Assembly: GCA_019916065.1 (NCBI GenBank)
Contig: CM034234.1
Coordinates: forward strand, 15,989,020 to 16,053,019
Length of the DNA stretch: 64,000 nt
Direction: 5' to 3'
Source: Vitellaria paradoxa
Lineage: Eukaryota > Streptophyta > Magnoliopsida > Ericales > Sapotaceae
This document shows, in pieces, positions 37,708-49,065 of this stretch. The first letter of the stretch is position 1, and every line of letters starts with the position of its first letter. The position numbers were made by a program, and so were the translations under genes. Under the pieces are notes generated by a model. It did not search any database and was not told the DNA's origin. It saw only the letters and a list, made by a program, of their open reading frames with translations.

Positions 37708-38046
37708 TCACTTCTTTGCTTCTTCTGTTACCGGCTTTGGAGGTTCTTCCGGTGGCGGCGGCGGTGCAGCCGGAACTCCGCCGTCAATGCAACTCCTGCA
37801 GTTCCTTTCCACCCATCCTTCTTGATCCCCACTGCCGCCAAAATGTTGTCCGCCACAAAGCCGAGCAATGAGCCCTGCAATGACAGCAACTATTGTGATC
37901 ACTGCTAACACCACCACCAGTGTCTCGATTGATCGGATTGTGGAGTGGTTTGGCTCCGCCGCCGCCCCAGGCGGCGCCTCCACCAGCGGTGGTAGCTGTC
38001 TTTCCAACTTCTCCACCAGAGTCCTTGCAGACATGACCACGACCAT
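37708..38046 (-). CDS. Small single-pass membrane protein, 112 aa
   Basis: Single-exon frame encoding a short plant-specific type of protein whose function I do not know. Residues about 42-61 (TLVVVLAVITIVAVIAGLIA) form one transmembrane segment. It is followed by a conserved-looking cysteine motif (RLCGG, then GWVERNCRSCIDGG; Cys 64, 83 and 86) and a proline-rich tail (AAPPPPPEEPPKP). The N-terminal part is hydrophilic. The start at 38046 has G at -3 and +4; a second in-frame ATG at 38034 (MSARTLVEKLE) is equally likely. The frame stays open back to 38283, but that extension is made of the MITE at 38066-38240 and is not expected to be conserved protein. A TATA-like ATATATAC on the minus strand at about 38534 would imply a leader of some 450 nt. 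Codon choice is GC-rich compared with its surroundings, as in genuine exons. Confidence 0.82.
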   Translation of the reverse strand: MVVVMSARTLVEKLERQLPPLVEAPPGAAAEPNHSTIRSIETLVVVLAVITIVAVIAGLIARLCGGQHFGGSGDQEGWVERNCRSCIDGGVPAAPPPPPEEPPKPVTEEAKK

Positions 38047-38065
38047 GACCAATAAAAGAGACTTA

Positions 38066-38240
38066 GGCTTTGTTTGGAATCTAGAGAAGAGAAAAGGAGA
38101 AAAAGGGGAACGGGAAATAGAAGGTAAAACGGGAAAAAATGTGATGCAATTTCTTGTTTGAGTTTCTCTTCCTTTCCTCCCCAGACCCAACCAAATAAGT
38201 CTTTTCCACTTCTTTCTTCCTCCCCAAACCAAACAAAGCG
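38066..38240. mobile_element. Tourist-like MITE in the leader of the membrane-protein gene
   Basis: Ends GGCTTTGTTTGGAATCTAG and CCCCAAACCAAACAAAGCG are inverted repeats over the first 12 bp. TTA lies on both sides (38063-38065 and 38241-38243). TTA plus GGC..TTGTTTGG termini is the signature of Tourist-type PIF/Harbinger MITEs. It is 175 bp long and ends 19 bp from the probable start codon of the minus-strand gene. Confidence 0.82.
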
Positions 38241-38243
38241 TTA

Positions 38244-40710
38244 TGTTTGACTGTGGAATGAGAATGAAGCACAGAAACTGCACAGCTTCACTGGGAGAGG
38301 AGGAGTTTCTACTGAATCCCAGAAACTACAATGGAAAATGATTCGCAGATCAGCCTGGCTAGGTGAGAAAAAGAGGAACCATGTATGGTGGTGGGGGGAA
38401 AATGAAAAAAGGAATGGAATGAGAAAAATGTACTAGACCAGAGAGATGGAGAAAAAATGAGTATTAGTAGTAGAGGAAAAATCATGAAGAGTAGATGAAA
38501 ACGTGTAGTAGGCGGACCCAGCAGGTATATATGTCTCTCTCCTTGCTGGTCACTTCTATGAAAATTATTACATAATTACAAAATAGCCAACTGGACCTAA
38601 TGCTCTAATCTCTTTTAAAAAAAAATTTATTTGGAGCGTTAAAAAATGTTAAAAATTATTAAAAAATATTAAAAATTTTTTAAAATTATTTATTTTTTAT
38701 CTTATTATATAAATTATTAACTCACAATTTTTATCAAATTTTATCATATTTTACCATTTCAAACGTACCTAAAATCATGTGACATCACTATGGGCAAAAG
38801 TGGGGAAAAAGGTCAAAAGTTCTCACTTGGAGATCACAGGGGCAATTCAAAGCTCATCCCTCACGTGCTAGAAGCAGCTTTTAATTCCAACTGTAGTCCA
38901 ACAAATTATTAAGGGATTCAAAGGACATTTTTTGACTTACAATCATGTCTTATTTGGTGTCGTCAAAATTTATTAAAATTTATTAATTTTAATTATTTGT
39001 TATACTTTTTTTAATTAAAATTTTTTATATTTTACTTTTATATCATATCTTTTTACTTTTATTGTATTTTTTACTTCATTTTTTTCAACCAAACACCGCT
39101 GTCTTGCACCTAAAACAGATGGCACCAGACTAATTTGAGTAGAAAAACCAAAGTAGATAAAGAAAAAGATGGGAGAGAGATAATAGCACGCAGAAGATCC
39201 AATGTCAAAAAAGTTACCAAGGCCCACTCCCTCGGTATCCTATTTTCCTTTTCCACTCTCCTCCCCCCCTCCTCTCTCTCTCTCTCTCTATACATTTTCC
39301 CTACTCCATTTCTCTCTCTCTCTCTCTATAAATTTTTCCTACTCCATTCACAATGGAGTTATTTGGTGTGCCCAAAAATAAAAAAAATCTTTCAATAAAT
39401 TCTAACTTTCTTCAACTTTTTAAAAACACACCAAATAATTAATAATATAAAATTTTGAAAAATAAACAAAATTTGACACTCCGAATCGCCCCTATATAAC
39501 TTGACATAAATTTCATTCCTCATTTATAGTCCACAACCTCACTTATCACTTGGGAACTGGTGGTTAAAAGTTAATTTTTAGTATTAGATTTTTAGCCTTT
39601 TTCTTTTAAATCACCAAACTTAACTTCTTATATTTCAAATTTCTTTTAAATTATAAAAGACAAAAAGTCAAGTTAAGAAAATTAAAAAACTAACTACTAA
39701 AAAGTTAGTTTTTTTTTTTTTGCTTTCTAAACTGTATCTTATTTTTTTTCACACTAGGTAACGCCTGCACTCCTGTCCTTGACTGTCTAGGTATAAAAAG
39801 TTATTAAAAATTAAAAAAAGTTAAAATTTTATCAAATTTTGTGATTTTTTGATGAGCTCCAAACAGTCTTTGAATTAATTCAAAGACTATAACTTTTAAC
39901 AAAATATAATTTTTTTTCAATCAAGCTAGATTTTGGTTAGGTATTTAGTAAAAAATTGTAAAAGTTAGATAAAGTTATTAAAAACTAGTAAAAGTCTAAA
40001 AATAAATTGGAGAAAGTTGGTTAAAATTAAAAATGTGTTTAGTTGTGAAAATTAAAAAAAAAAAGTTGAAAATTTTTGATAAAAATTTATATTTCTTGCA
40101 AAAATTAGTGTGTCAAACACTCTCTAAATATTAAAAAATATAATTTCGCATAAAAATTAATTATGTATCATATTTTCATTATTCTGTTCTTCGAATTAAC
40201 TATATATCATATTTTCACAAAAAAGCTACACTTTTTTTTATGGTGTCAAACAACCTCTTATTTAATAAGATATGAAATAAAATAAGTGATATAATTTAAT
40301 GTAAAATTTGGTAAAAAAATAATTTTAGACATTGTTAAAGAAGCTGTAGATTAAAAAACGACTTTGAACGTAACACCATATGGCAGCTTCTCTTCCTTGG
40401 AAGTTCCCAAGTATACGTTGTTCTTTAATTTTTTTGTTAATTCTTATCAATTTTTGTCTATTTTATTTTTGTACTTTTAATTTAAAACTCCAACAAAAGA
40501 AAATGTAAAAAAAAAAAATTATTATTTTTTTCTTTGCCCCTTGTATTTCTATTCCCTCCTTCCAGCCTAGGAAATATAGGAGAATAAGAAGAAAAATAAA
40601 TTATGTGTATTTTTCTCCACTTCCAAATGGAGCCTACAGAATTGATGTTGGGTAACGTTCAAGTTGGCCATATCCATGGTCGACAAAGGGTAAATGAAGA
40701 CATATACAGC
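38244..40710. other. Intergenic region with several degraded MITEs
   Basis: No further gene. MITE-like segments with GTTTGG/CCAAAC ends are visible near 38625-38770, 38945-39105, 39355-39490 and 39935-40125. CT repeats lie at 39272-39325. The paired frames at 39015-39398 are shadows of these repeats. Confidence 0.4.
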
Positions 40711-40860
40711 CCTTGGGGAGCATGGCGCAGTGGCAAGACACGAATTTGATTCCTAATTGCTGTGTCGTATATCCCGTGATTTATTTCCCTCATGTTGGCT
40801 CAGGACGAGGTTAGTGAGGCACTGTGCCAATGGAGCGTAATCTCAAGAGTGTGCATATAT
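40711..40860 (+). mobile_element. Possible SINE remnant
   Basis: GCATGGCGCAGTGGCAAGAC at 40720 resembles a tRNA A box. AATTTGATTCCTA shortly after resembles a weak B box, but the spacing is too short, so a deletion would be needed. The segment ends in an (AT)n tract. It could equally be chance. Confidence 0.3.
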
Positions 40861-40988
40861 ATATATATATATATACATATTTCTTGGGCCTAAAGCACCT
40901 GACTCTATTCCATGGACTTCCATTGTGGATGCCCATTGGATGGGCCAAGGCTTAATCCACACTCATGGATTTGACAACTAAAAATAAT

Positions 40989-41133
40989 GGGTGCGTTTGG
41001 AGTCTTAAAAAAATTAAAAAAAATCAATGGATGGAATTAATATAATGTAAAAATGATAAGTGACAAAATATGATTGAAGGGATTTGAAAACTTTTAAAAT
41101 TTTTTGATTTTTTTTGTGGGTCTAAACGAGCCC
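40989..41133. mobile_element. MITE, 145 bp, AAT flanks
   Basis: Left GGGTGCGTTTGGAGTCTTAA; right GTGGGTCTAAACGAGCCC, inverted. AAT lies on each side. In reverse orientation it matches the elements at 53473-53627 and 55674-55831 (shared CAAAATATGATTGAAGGGAT block and its complement). Confidence 0.65.
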
Positions 41134-41781
41134 AATGTGTCAAAATTTACAAGTCCGCGGATTGGGACAGGCATGTTTGTCGGGGTACGGTCATTGGATA
41201 CTTTTGTTTTTGTTTTTTTAATTTTTAATTTTTATATTTTGTCAACCGATTAAAAAAAAAGATAATTTAGTGGACATAACAATCTTAATCATATTTTAAC
41301 GGTAAATTAATGTCATTCACAAAATGTCAAAAATAAAAATAAAAAAATAAAACAAGTTGCAATTGTAAAATGACTTAAATACCCTTCAAAAAACCCATAA
41401 TCATGTAAATCCATTAATTAATTACAAAATTGGAATTATTGATTGATAGATTTTGAATTTAACAATAGAAAATAAAACAATTTGTTTTACATAAAATAAT
41501 AAAAAGAAAAATAATTTGCATGAATGAAATTTAAATTTTTTACTTATGAATTAATTAATTTTGTTGTTAAATAATTTATTAGATGATTAAATTCGTTCTC
41601 AAGTTATATTAAAATTTATTTTTCTAAAACCTTTTGAAATAAATATTTATTTAAGTTAATTGAGAAACTGATAAACTTATATTAAGTACTTATATAACTA
41701 TTGAATTAACGAATTCAAAACAAAATAATTTAATTAATGCTAGCAACTTTATTAATAATTTAATTGGTAAAAGAAATGTTT
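41134..41781. other. AT-rich spacer upstream of RPS2
   Basis: No gene or clear repeat. This is the distal promoter region of the ribosomal protein gene. Confidence 0.4.
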
Positions 41782-42001
41782 AAACCCTATTCCGGGTTAG
41801 TCCTGTCCAGAGCAGAACCAAACCAAAACCCTCTTAACCTCTATTCAAACCCCCAGCCAAACAGGTCCCCAAAACCATCCAAAACCTTACTTTCTCTACC
41901 AGCACATCGCATGTAAAAATCGTTAACCTAATTAGGGTTTCAGTCTCCATACCACATCTGTCTCCAAGCTTTCATTTGTCTTATCCCTATCACTAACCCT
42001 A
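41782..42001 (+). promoter_or_regulatory. Telo-box promoter elements of RPS2
   Basis: Three copies of the telo box (AAACCCTA or its complement): 41782-41789 (AAACCCTA), 41932-41940 (TTAGGGTTT, reversed) and 41995-42001 (AACCCTA, ten bases before the ATG). Telo boxes are a known hallmark of plant ribosomal-protein and translation-factor promoters. No TATA box is evident. Confidence 0.65.
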
Positions 42002-42010
42002 GCTGCCAAC

Positions 42011-44903
42011 ATGGCCGAGAGAGGCGGAGACCGCGGCGGTTTTGGGCGAGGCTTCGGGCGCGGCGGAAGAGGCGGAGACCGCGGGAGAGGACGCCGCCGC
42101 AATCCCCGCCGCGAGGAGGAGGAGAAGTGGGTTCCGGTGACCAAGCTCGGCCGACTGGTGAAGGATGGCAGGATTCGAAGCCTTGAGCAGATCTATCTGC
42201 ATTCTCTTCCCATCAAGGAGTACCAGATAATCGATACCTTGGTTGGTCCTTCATTGAAGGACGAGGTGATGAAGATCATGCCGGTCCAGAAGCAGACCCG
42301 GGCCGGTCAGAGGACCCGGTTCAAGGCCTTTGTCGTCGTCGGGGACGGGAACGGCCACGTCGGGCTCGGCGTCAAGTGCAGCAAGGAAGTCGCCACTGCG
42401 ATTCGCGGCGCGATTATACTGGCGAAACTGTCGGTGATTCCGGTGAGGAGAGGGTACTGGGGTAATAAGATCGGAAAGCCCCACACTGTGCCTTGTAAGG
42501 TCACTGGGAAATGTGGGTCTGTCACTGTGCGGATGGTCCCTGCTCCCCGTGGTGCTGGTATAGTGGCGGCAAGGGTGCCGAAGAAGGTGCTTCAGTTTGC
42601 TGGAATCGAAGATGTGTTCACTTCTTCTCGTGGGTCGACAAAAACTCTCGGCAATTTCGTCAAGGTTAGTTCTATAAGATGATCTGTTTTTTACTTCATT
42701 GTTTCTTGAGCGTTAAGTCAAATTTGAATATACTTTATATTTGAATATGGCACTCTGCCCACATTCTTCATTTTAGTATGGAAGCCCTTTGTGTGTGTAT
42801 ATTGAAATACTATGTAGTAGTCATGGTGAATTAGTAGAGTGAAAAGAATTTGTATTAAAAGCATGGTATTTACTTAATTGGTTGTGTGCGTGATAATTAT
42901 TGATGGACTGATGTTATTTTGGCATTTGGTAATGGGTTGAATTGTAATAGTTTTTAACAAATGTTTTCATTGTATAATAGGCCATCAATTTTTTTATTGC
43001 AGGATCATCTCATCATATCTTAATGTTCACTTTTGTGGAATGTTAATTTGTTTCCTTCGGATTGTTGATTACAATTTGGATTGAGATATTTTGGATTCTT
43101 TGTTCTGGCTGAAGAACTTGTTTCGATCCTTGGAAGTGTTTATATTCTCTGATGACTTCTTAAATATGTTACATTGGATGATTGCAATACTAAAAATAGT
43201 TGGTAATGTGCTATTAACTGATTTGTTAAATGTTCATTGATTTATTTGAAAAATTACTCTTTTGGGGACTGCTGCATGTTGTTATTTTTCACTTGTTTGG
43301 GAGGCGGGAATTTTTTTGGTATGGTTTCTTTTTCAGGTTGGTAACGTTAATTGTGGCAGGACTAATCTTACTTCTTCCTGCTTCATACTTGCAAATTTAT
43401 TTACTTATTACATTTTAGAACATTTCTTTTTGATAATCTTGTAGGTATTTATATGCATTTAACTCATGCTTAAAGTTTTAAACATTAATTTTCATTTCAA
43501 CTGTTTAAGTTGGAGGTTGACTTTGTTTCTAATTTCTACTTGTTGAACCATCTGGTATTTATCAGCGCAGATGCTTTGTAAATTATAATGCTTCGGGTAG
43601 GTTCTTTCAGCTCTATGTTCTGGTAATTTGAGAAGCATGCTTTGGTTCAAAGTTGTTACTTAAGTGTATTAGTGTGTAATTTATGTGACCTGAAAACATT
43701 AGAACTCTACCAAAGTTTTGAAGTTTGACTTGTGTAGCTGTTCAGTTATTACTTACAATTTGTGGACTTCTATGCTTGTCTTGGTACTGTGGATATTTTG
43801 ATGTTCAAATCGAGATTTTAGTTTTCTAGTGCTATCGGACGGGACCTCGTTTATTTAGTTCTGTGATGTAGAATATGCCCCCATCATTTGGTGGTCTTCA
43901 ACTTCCAATATATTATCCCTACATTTCCGATACTGTGGAAATATTATCCTCCTGCTTTAGTCGTGGAAAAAATATATTTATCACTCCTATTTTATTGTCT
44001 GATTGGTAAATGGATTCTCCATGTATGTTTGTGTTTTTTTATTAATTATTTAGTGCCTCTAATGCTTCTAATTATCTGAAATTGTCGTTTGCAGCTTTTC
44101 TTTTTTTTTGGGGGGGGGGGGGTATATTGTGGCTAGTTGTTTGGTTGCAGTTCTCATGTGTTACATTTCTTTAGGTTTCCTAGTGCTTTGTATAATGAAA
44201 ACCTGAATTTTCCATGTACTTTTTATGATGTTTGAGTGTCTCCTGAAATCATACACATCAAATTGTGGTGCCCTGAAGAGTGGCTCTAATTCCTTGAGTG
44301 ATTGTTGCAGCCCTATGATTTGGAGTTGTGTTTTAGAGCTTCAGTATGAATGTGTTAACACCAATATACCTGAGATATAATATTTTTCAAATTTGCAATG
44401 TAAAAAAGGTTTCCCTTTGTGAATGGGAGAGGTGAGGGAATGTGTTTTTTCAGTTCACTTCTATCTGTTTTTCTCTAGGTCATATGTTTTGGCTTTGTCA
44501 GGTAACTGTTTAGTAAATCTTCATTTGTTGAGCTTGTGCACAGTAGCTAATCCTGATGAGATTTTGTTGTAAAATAAACAAAAACCCTATTGTTATAAAC
44601 CAAGAAACTACATTAGAGGCCCATCGGCTGATTTCATATTTATGCATTTGCTTGCTTCATACCAGAGTTATTCTTTTGTTTTTTTTTTTTTTTTTTTCCG
44701 AAAATTTACATGGTATACAATGTATGTAACATTTGCAGGCAACTTTCGATTGTCTGCTGAAGACTTACGGGTTCCTTACTCCAGACTTCTGGAAGGAGAC
44801 ACGGTTCTCAAAATCTCCATACCAAGAATACACAGATCTGTTGGCGAAGCCCACCACCAAGATGACTTATGTTGAAGATGTCCCAGAAAGGGTTGATGCA
44901 TAA
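42011..44903 (+). CDS. RPS2: 40S ribosomal protein S2 (uS5), two exons, 272 aa
   Basis: Component of the small ribosomal subunit near the mRNA entry channel, important for decoding fidelity. Exon 1 is 42011-42664 and exon 2 is 44739-44903, joined in phase 0 (TTC GTC AAG then GCA ACT TTC). The intron is 2074 bp. An Arg/Gly-rich tail (residues 1-36, [14 protein letters not shown]) is typical of the eukaryotic protein. The S5 N-terminal dsRNA-binding-like domain lies at about 88-155 ([20 protein letters not shown]) and the S5 C-terminal domain at about 171-245 ([20 protein letters not shown]). The C terminus ([19 protein letters not shown]) is also characteristic. Length agrees with plant homologues (about 275-285 aa). 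The ATG context CCAACATGGCC is strong. It neighbours the AN1 gene and polygalacturonase as in Arabidopsis RPS2C. Confidence 0.97.
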
Positions 44904-47182
44904 TCGGCTCATGGTTTTGACAAGAGAGCGAGGAATGTTTCTAGGACCTTTCTTTCTTTCTTCTTTCCTTTTATATATATATATATATATATAGAGTTTA
45001 CTGGTTAAAAGTGTCATTATCTCCAGTTTTGAAAAATACTGCTTTATCTGAAGTGTTGGACAGGTACTTATTTTGATTTAAATGTCCCTTTGCTTGGATC
45101 ATATTGTGAATTATAATGGAGGATGGTAGCGAGTTGCATCTTTTATTATTTTGGAGTAAGTTGATGTTGGTAATAATTTGGTCGTCTTTCATCAGTGGTG
45201 GTGGTGGTGGTGTGCAATGGACTGTTTTGGATCTATGGAGTACTGATAGTTTCAAGAGGAGTGTGTTAGAATTCGTATTCAATGCGTACTAGAAACACGT
45301 TCTTGGACATGTTGATGTGTAAATTTGATAAATTTTGTTCAAATTTAATTAAATTTGTCAGAACTAAAATTATTTAGAGAATTTTCTCTTTTTTTTGGGG
45401 GGGGGGGGAATTGACTGCTAATTTATTCCTATTTTTATGTCAAAATAATTAGTGTATTGGTGTGTAATTTATGTTTTCAGATCGCATAATTGAGCTGGGC
45501 TTACAAAAAATTATAAAAAATTATAATTTTTAAAATTTTTTTTAATTAAATTTTATCACGTATTATTTTTATATTAATTTTTTTAATTATTTTTAATCAT
45601 TCAAACACTACCTACTCCATTTGTGTGGTTACTTTGGCAATGAAATATCATAAACGTATAACTCCCTGTTTCCTTTTGGATTTGTTTACTTGATAATTTT
45701 CTGTCAATTGGTTTACCTTGGTTAATAAGGTAACGGAGGATGTTCCTCAATTGATTTATTAACAAGCTCAGTGGTTGAGTGGCTGCTTATGCAGTTTGAC
45801 CAAAGAAATCTTCCACTTGTCAAATCCAAATTTTTCCGTAATAAAAAAGAAAAAAAAATCAAATCACTCCACCTTGTTTGGTATTGGGTTTGGAAAAAAA
45901 ATTAAAAAAAAATATTAGAAGGAAATTAAACTTGTATTCTCTCTTATTTTTCTCAATTTTTGTCTATTTTCCTTTTTATTTTTATTTATTTATTTTTTCA
46001 CTCTTCTTTTCCTAACCAAACAAAACCTTTGCGACTTCCCTTAAAAGGAAGTGACAGCTAGAATTGATGTAAGAAACCAAAAAAAAAAAACCAAACAAAC
46101 AAAACAAAGCATATAAATGAGCATTTAGAGTGACAAAAAATTATAAAATTTGATGAAAGTTAAAAATTTATAATTTGTGTTGTGAAATAAAAAGTAAATA
46201 ATTTTTATATTTTTTTAATATTTTTTTGGATAAAATTTAGAACTCCAAATTAAGTTAAAATTATGTATTTTTTTTATTTTACTTAAATATGCAGTTGCTT
46301 TTGCCTAAGGAGATTTTTGTTTAGCTATATTGAGTAGGACAATTAATATTTTAGTACTCCATTGTATCTAACTAAATCGGATGCTATAATATAAGTTATT
46401 TTCGGTACTAACTGACCAGGGAAAGATTCATTTGATTGGTTAAATTTTGGCCACAATATAAAATAAAAATAAAAAGATTTGACATAAATGTGATAAATGT
46501 TAAAATTTAATTAAAAATAATTAAAAATTAGTAAGTTTTGATAAACTTCGTAGGCCAAACGAGGCCAGAGGAATCGGAATTGGGTTGGTTGTCAAGATAT
46601 GATGACCTTCATTGGTGATGAGAATGGATCGGGTTAACTTGTGACTCCACCTTTTAAATGTCTGTGTTAATCAGTCTAACCCGACCAAGATTTGGGCTAT
46701 CTTATCTCGGTCCTAGTCCGACCCAACCCACTCCCGTTCCTTTCTCGCACCCAGCCATTAAAATATTTAAAAAATTAAAGAGATGGAAGGCTGGCTAACC
46801 CGCGGCCGGATCAGAGTCAAGTCAGGCCCGGTCCAACTCATTTTACATCGCTAGTCTTCGTAGAATTCGAATATTTGAATTTACTTTTCCCTATCACGGT
46901 CCCGTTTGATTTGTAATGATTTGAGAAAAAATTTTAAAAATTTTTATAAATCTTTATTAACTTTATATCACATCAATTTTTTTCTCTCACTGCACGCATT
47001 ACGAACTCTCCCCAAACCACAATTTATCTAATTTTTTCTTACTCCAAACAACCCCCATATTTGTTCAAAATAATTTATACAGTTTTTAACAAAGTAATTG
47101 ATTTTTATAATCAAGTTTGCCATGAAAAACAAGAGGTAATAGCAAAGAGTAAAAACATAAATAAAAATAAATGCTCCGAAAA
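44904..47182. other. RPS2 3' flank and MITE-rich spacer
   Basis: A (TA)n tract at 44974-44993 lies in the presumed 3' UTR. MITE-like segments occur at about 45488-45610, 45884-46030 (TTGTTTGGTATTGGG to CCTAACCAAACAAAACC), 46427-46566 (family of 24921) and 46898-47057 (family of 15273). No gene was found. Confidence 0.5.
46898..47057. mobile_element. MITE, family of 15273-15437
   Basis: Starts CGGTCCCGTTTGATTTG and ends TTACTCCAAACAACCCCC. The internal blocks TATATCACATCAATTTTTTT, ACTGCACGCATTACGAACTC and CCCCAAACCACAATTTATCT are practically identical to those at 15340-15410, which points to recent common ancestry. Confidence 0.65.
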
Positions 47183-47467
47183 GAGTAGTCGAGTTGGTTC
47201 GGATGGCGGGCTAAAGGGTCTGAGACCAATAGGTCTCGGGTTCGACTCTTCTTGGAGGCAGTCTTTCCTCTAATTGTGGAAGGTCATCTAACAGCCTTCT
47301 CGGCTGAGCCGGTCAACCAGGGCTTGCCTAGGTTGATTTACCTCCTCGTGATTCTTTGCCAGTTAGGGTCACGGGGTGGGTTTCACTCAGTGCGCACCCA
47401 TGGGTAGCGGCTGCAGGTTTCTCCCCGACCCCAGAAGGAGTAAAAAAATAAATAAATAAACAAATAA
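47183..47467 (+). mobile_element. tRNA-derived SINE with A-rich tail
   Basis: The head has an A-box-like GTCGAGTTGGTTCGGATGG and a good B box (GGTCTCGGGTTCGACTC, near 47232). The body reads GGCTTGCCTAGGTTGATTTA, TTTGCCAGTTAGGGTCACGG, CAGTGCGCACCC and GGTAGCGGCTGCAGG, and ends in (AAAT)n. It is closely related to the minus-strand copy at 54371-54630 and more distantly to 11583-11845. Confidence 0.85.
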
Positions 47468-49065
47468 ATTTTGATGTATAAATAAATATAATTTATTTCA
47501 ATAAAAAGCAACTATTTTTGGCTAACATGCAGTAAAAATTCTTGTACAAAAGTCCATTATTTTTTAGACAATTTATACCCCTTTTTGGATGTTGAATTCG
47601 CATTTTGGATGAATTCCAACTAATAAATATTAGACTTGCTGGACAGGCTTGAAAAAGAAAAAAAAAAAAATTAGCTCGACGTAAATGTTAGGTAGAGCTT
47701 AAAATTGGTACTATAAATTTGGCTAGTTTAGTTTGATAGGCACAAATTTTTAAAACTAAAATTAATATATATTATATGTGATGAAAGCTTAAGGGGTGTT
47801 TGGTTGGTTAAAATCAACCAAAATTTATTAATTTTTACTAATTTTTTATACTTTCTTTCAATTAAATTTTATCACATATCACTTTAACATCAAATATTTA
47901 TACTTTTATTATACTATTTTGTCAAATTTCTGCCGACTAAACACCTCCAAATAAAATTTTAAAATGGAGTGTTTGAGGCAAGCCAAGCTCATAAAATGCC
48001 TCATATTTCTATAAAAATCCGACCTTAACACAAATTTGATCAAGCTCTACGCTTGAGTCATTGTTAAAAAATTAATAAATAAATAAATAAAATGAAATTT
48101 CTACACGAGCAACTAGTTCAGGCCCAGTTGAAAAGGGAACCGACAAAACAAAAACGTCGAGTTTAATATTATGAATTAAACTAATTAATATTTTCTTCGA
48201 CGAAGAATTAAAACTAAAATTCTATTACTTTTTATTGTTTCTTTAAAAATTTGAAAATCATTTTTACTTTTGAGTTCTTCATAAATCAAAACAGAGAATA
48301 ATAAATAATTTTTAAAATATTTCTCTATTTTTTAAGAAAAATATTAAAAAAATAAATTTTTAGACTGAAAATTTGAAATTTCATATCCAAACTATTTGGT
48401 ATTTTGGAGAAAAATAGGCTTAAGTTCACATCAAAAAATCTACAATAATAATAAATTTATATAAAATTTCGTGTTATCTCGATGAATAAGAAAATATAAA
48501 TTACCTGTGTACATTTAGAGCGTGTTTGATAAACCAAAAAAGTGAAATTTTTTATAATTTTCGTTCTAATGCTGTCACATGTTATTTTTGAAAAAAAATT
48601 ATGTATTTGGTAAAATTTTGTAAAAATTAAAAAAATGTGGTAAAAATTACCAAAATTAGGAAAATTTTGTAAAAGTAAGAATTTTTTTATTGTAAAAAAA
48701 ATAAAAAAATAATAATTTTGTTGATAAAAGCTGGTAATCCAAACGAAGCTACAAATTTGCCGTTCAAACATTCATTTTCTACTAGAATTGTTTATTTGTT
48801 TTTTTCACCGTTTCAAAATTCCAAACAGAGGTCGACTCGTTAAAGTCTATTTCTTTTGTCCCCGTCCGTTCCACGGAAACTTCAACGCGGAAATCAATTC
48901 AACGCTTCTTCTTCTTCTGAGAGTGCAGAATTTTTATTATACTACTCCCCAGTCTCCGGCACAGATTTAGCTGACTAGACACCTAATAAAACTCAGATTT
49001 CAGATATAATTTTGTCTTTCTGAATTCTCTTGAACCATCTCTCTGTTTGTTTCTCTAGAATTCCA
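47468..49065. other. Spacer upstream of the AN1 gene
   Basis: MITE-like elements lie at about 47792-47952 (GGGGTGTTTGGTTGG to CGACTAAACACCTCC) and 48520-48755 (GCGTGTTTGATAAACC to GTAATCCAAACGAAGC). No other gene. The AN1 leader probably begins within the last 150 bp, around the CTTCTTCTTCTTCTGAG stretch at 48905. Confidence 0.4.

Noticed and set aside
37708..38283. 191-aa version of the membrane protein starting at 38283
   Set aside because: The first 79 residues are encoded mainly by the Tourist-like MITE; the conserved-looking part starts at MVVVMSARTL.
42251..42525. Antisense frames over RPS2 exon 1
   Set aside because: Shadows of the strongly biased RPS2 codons.
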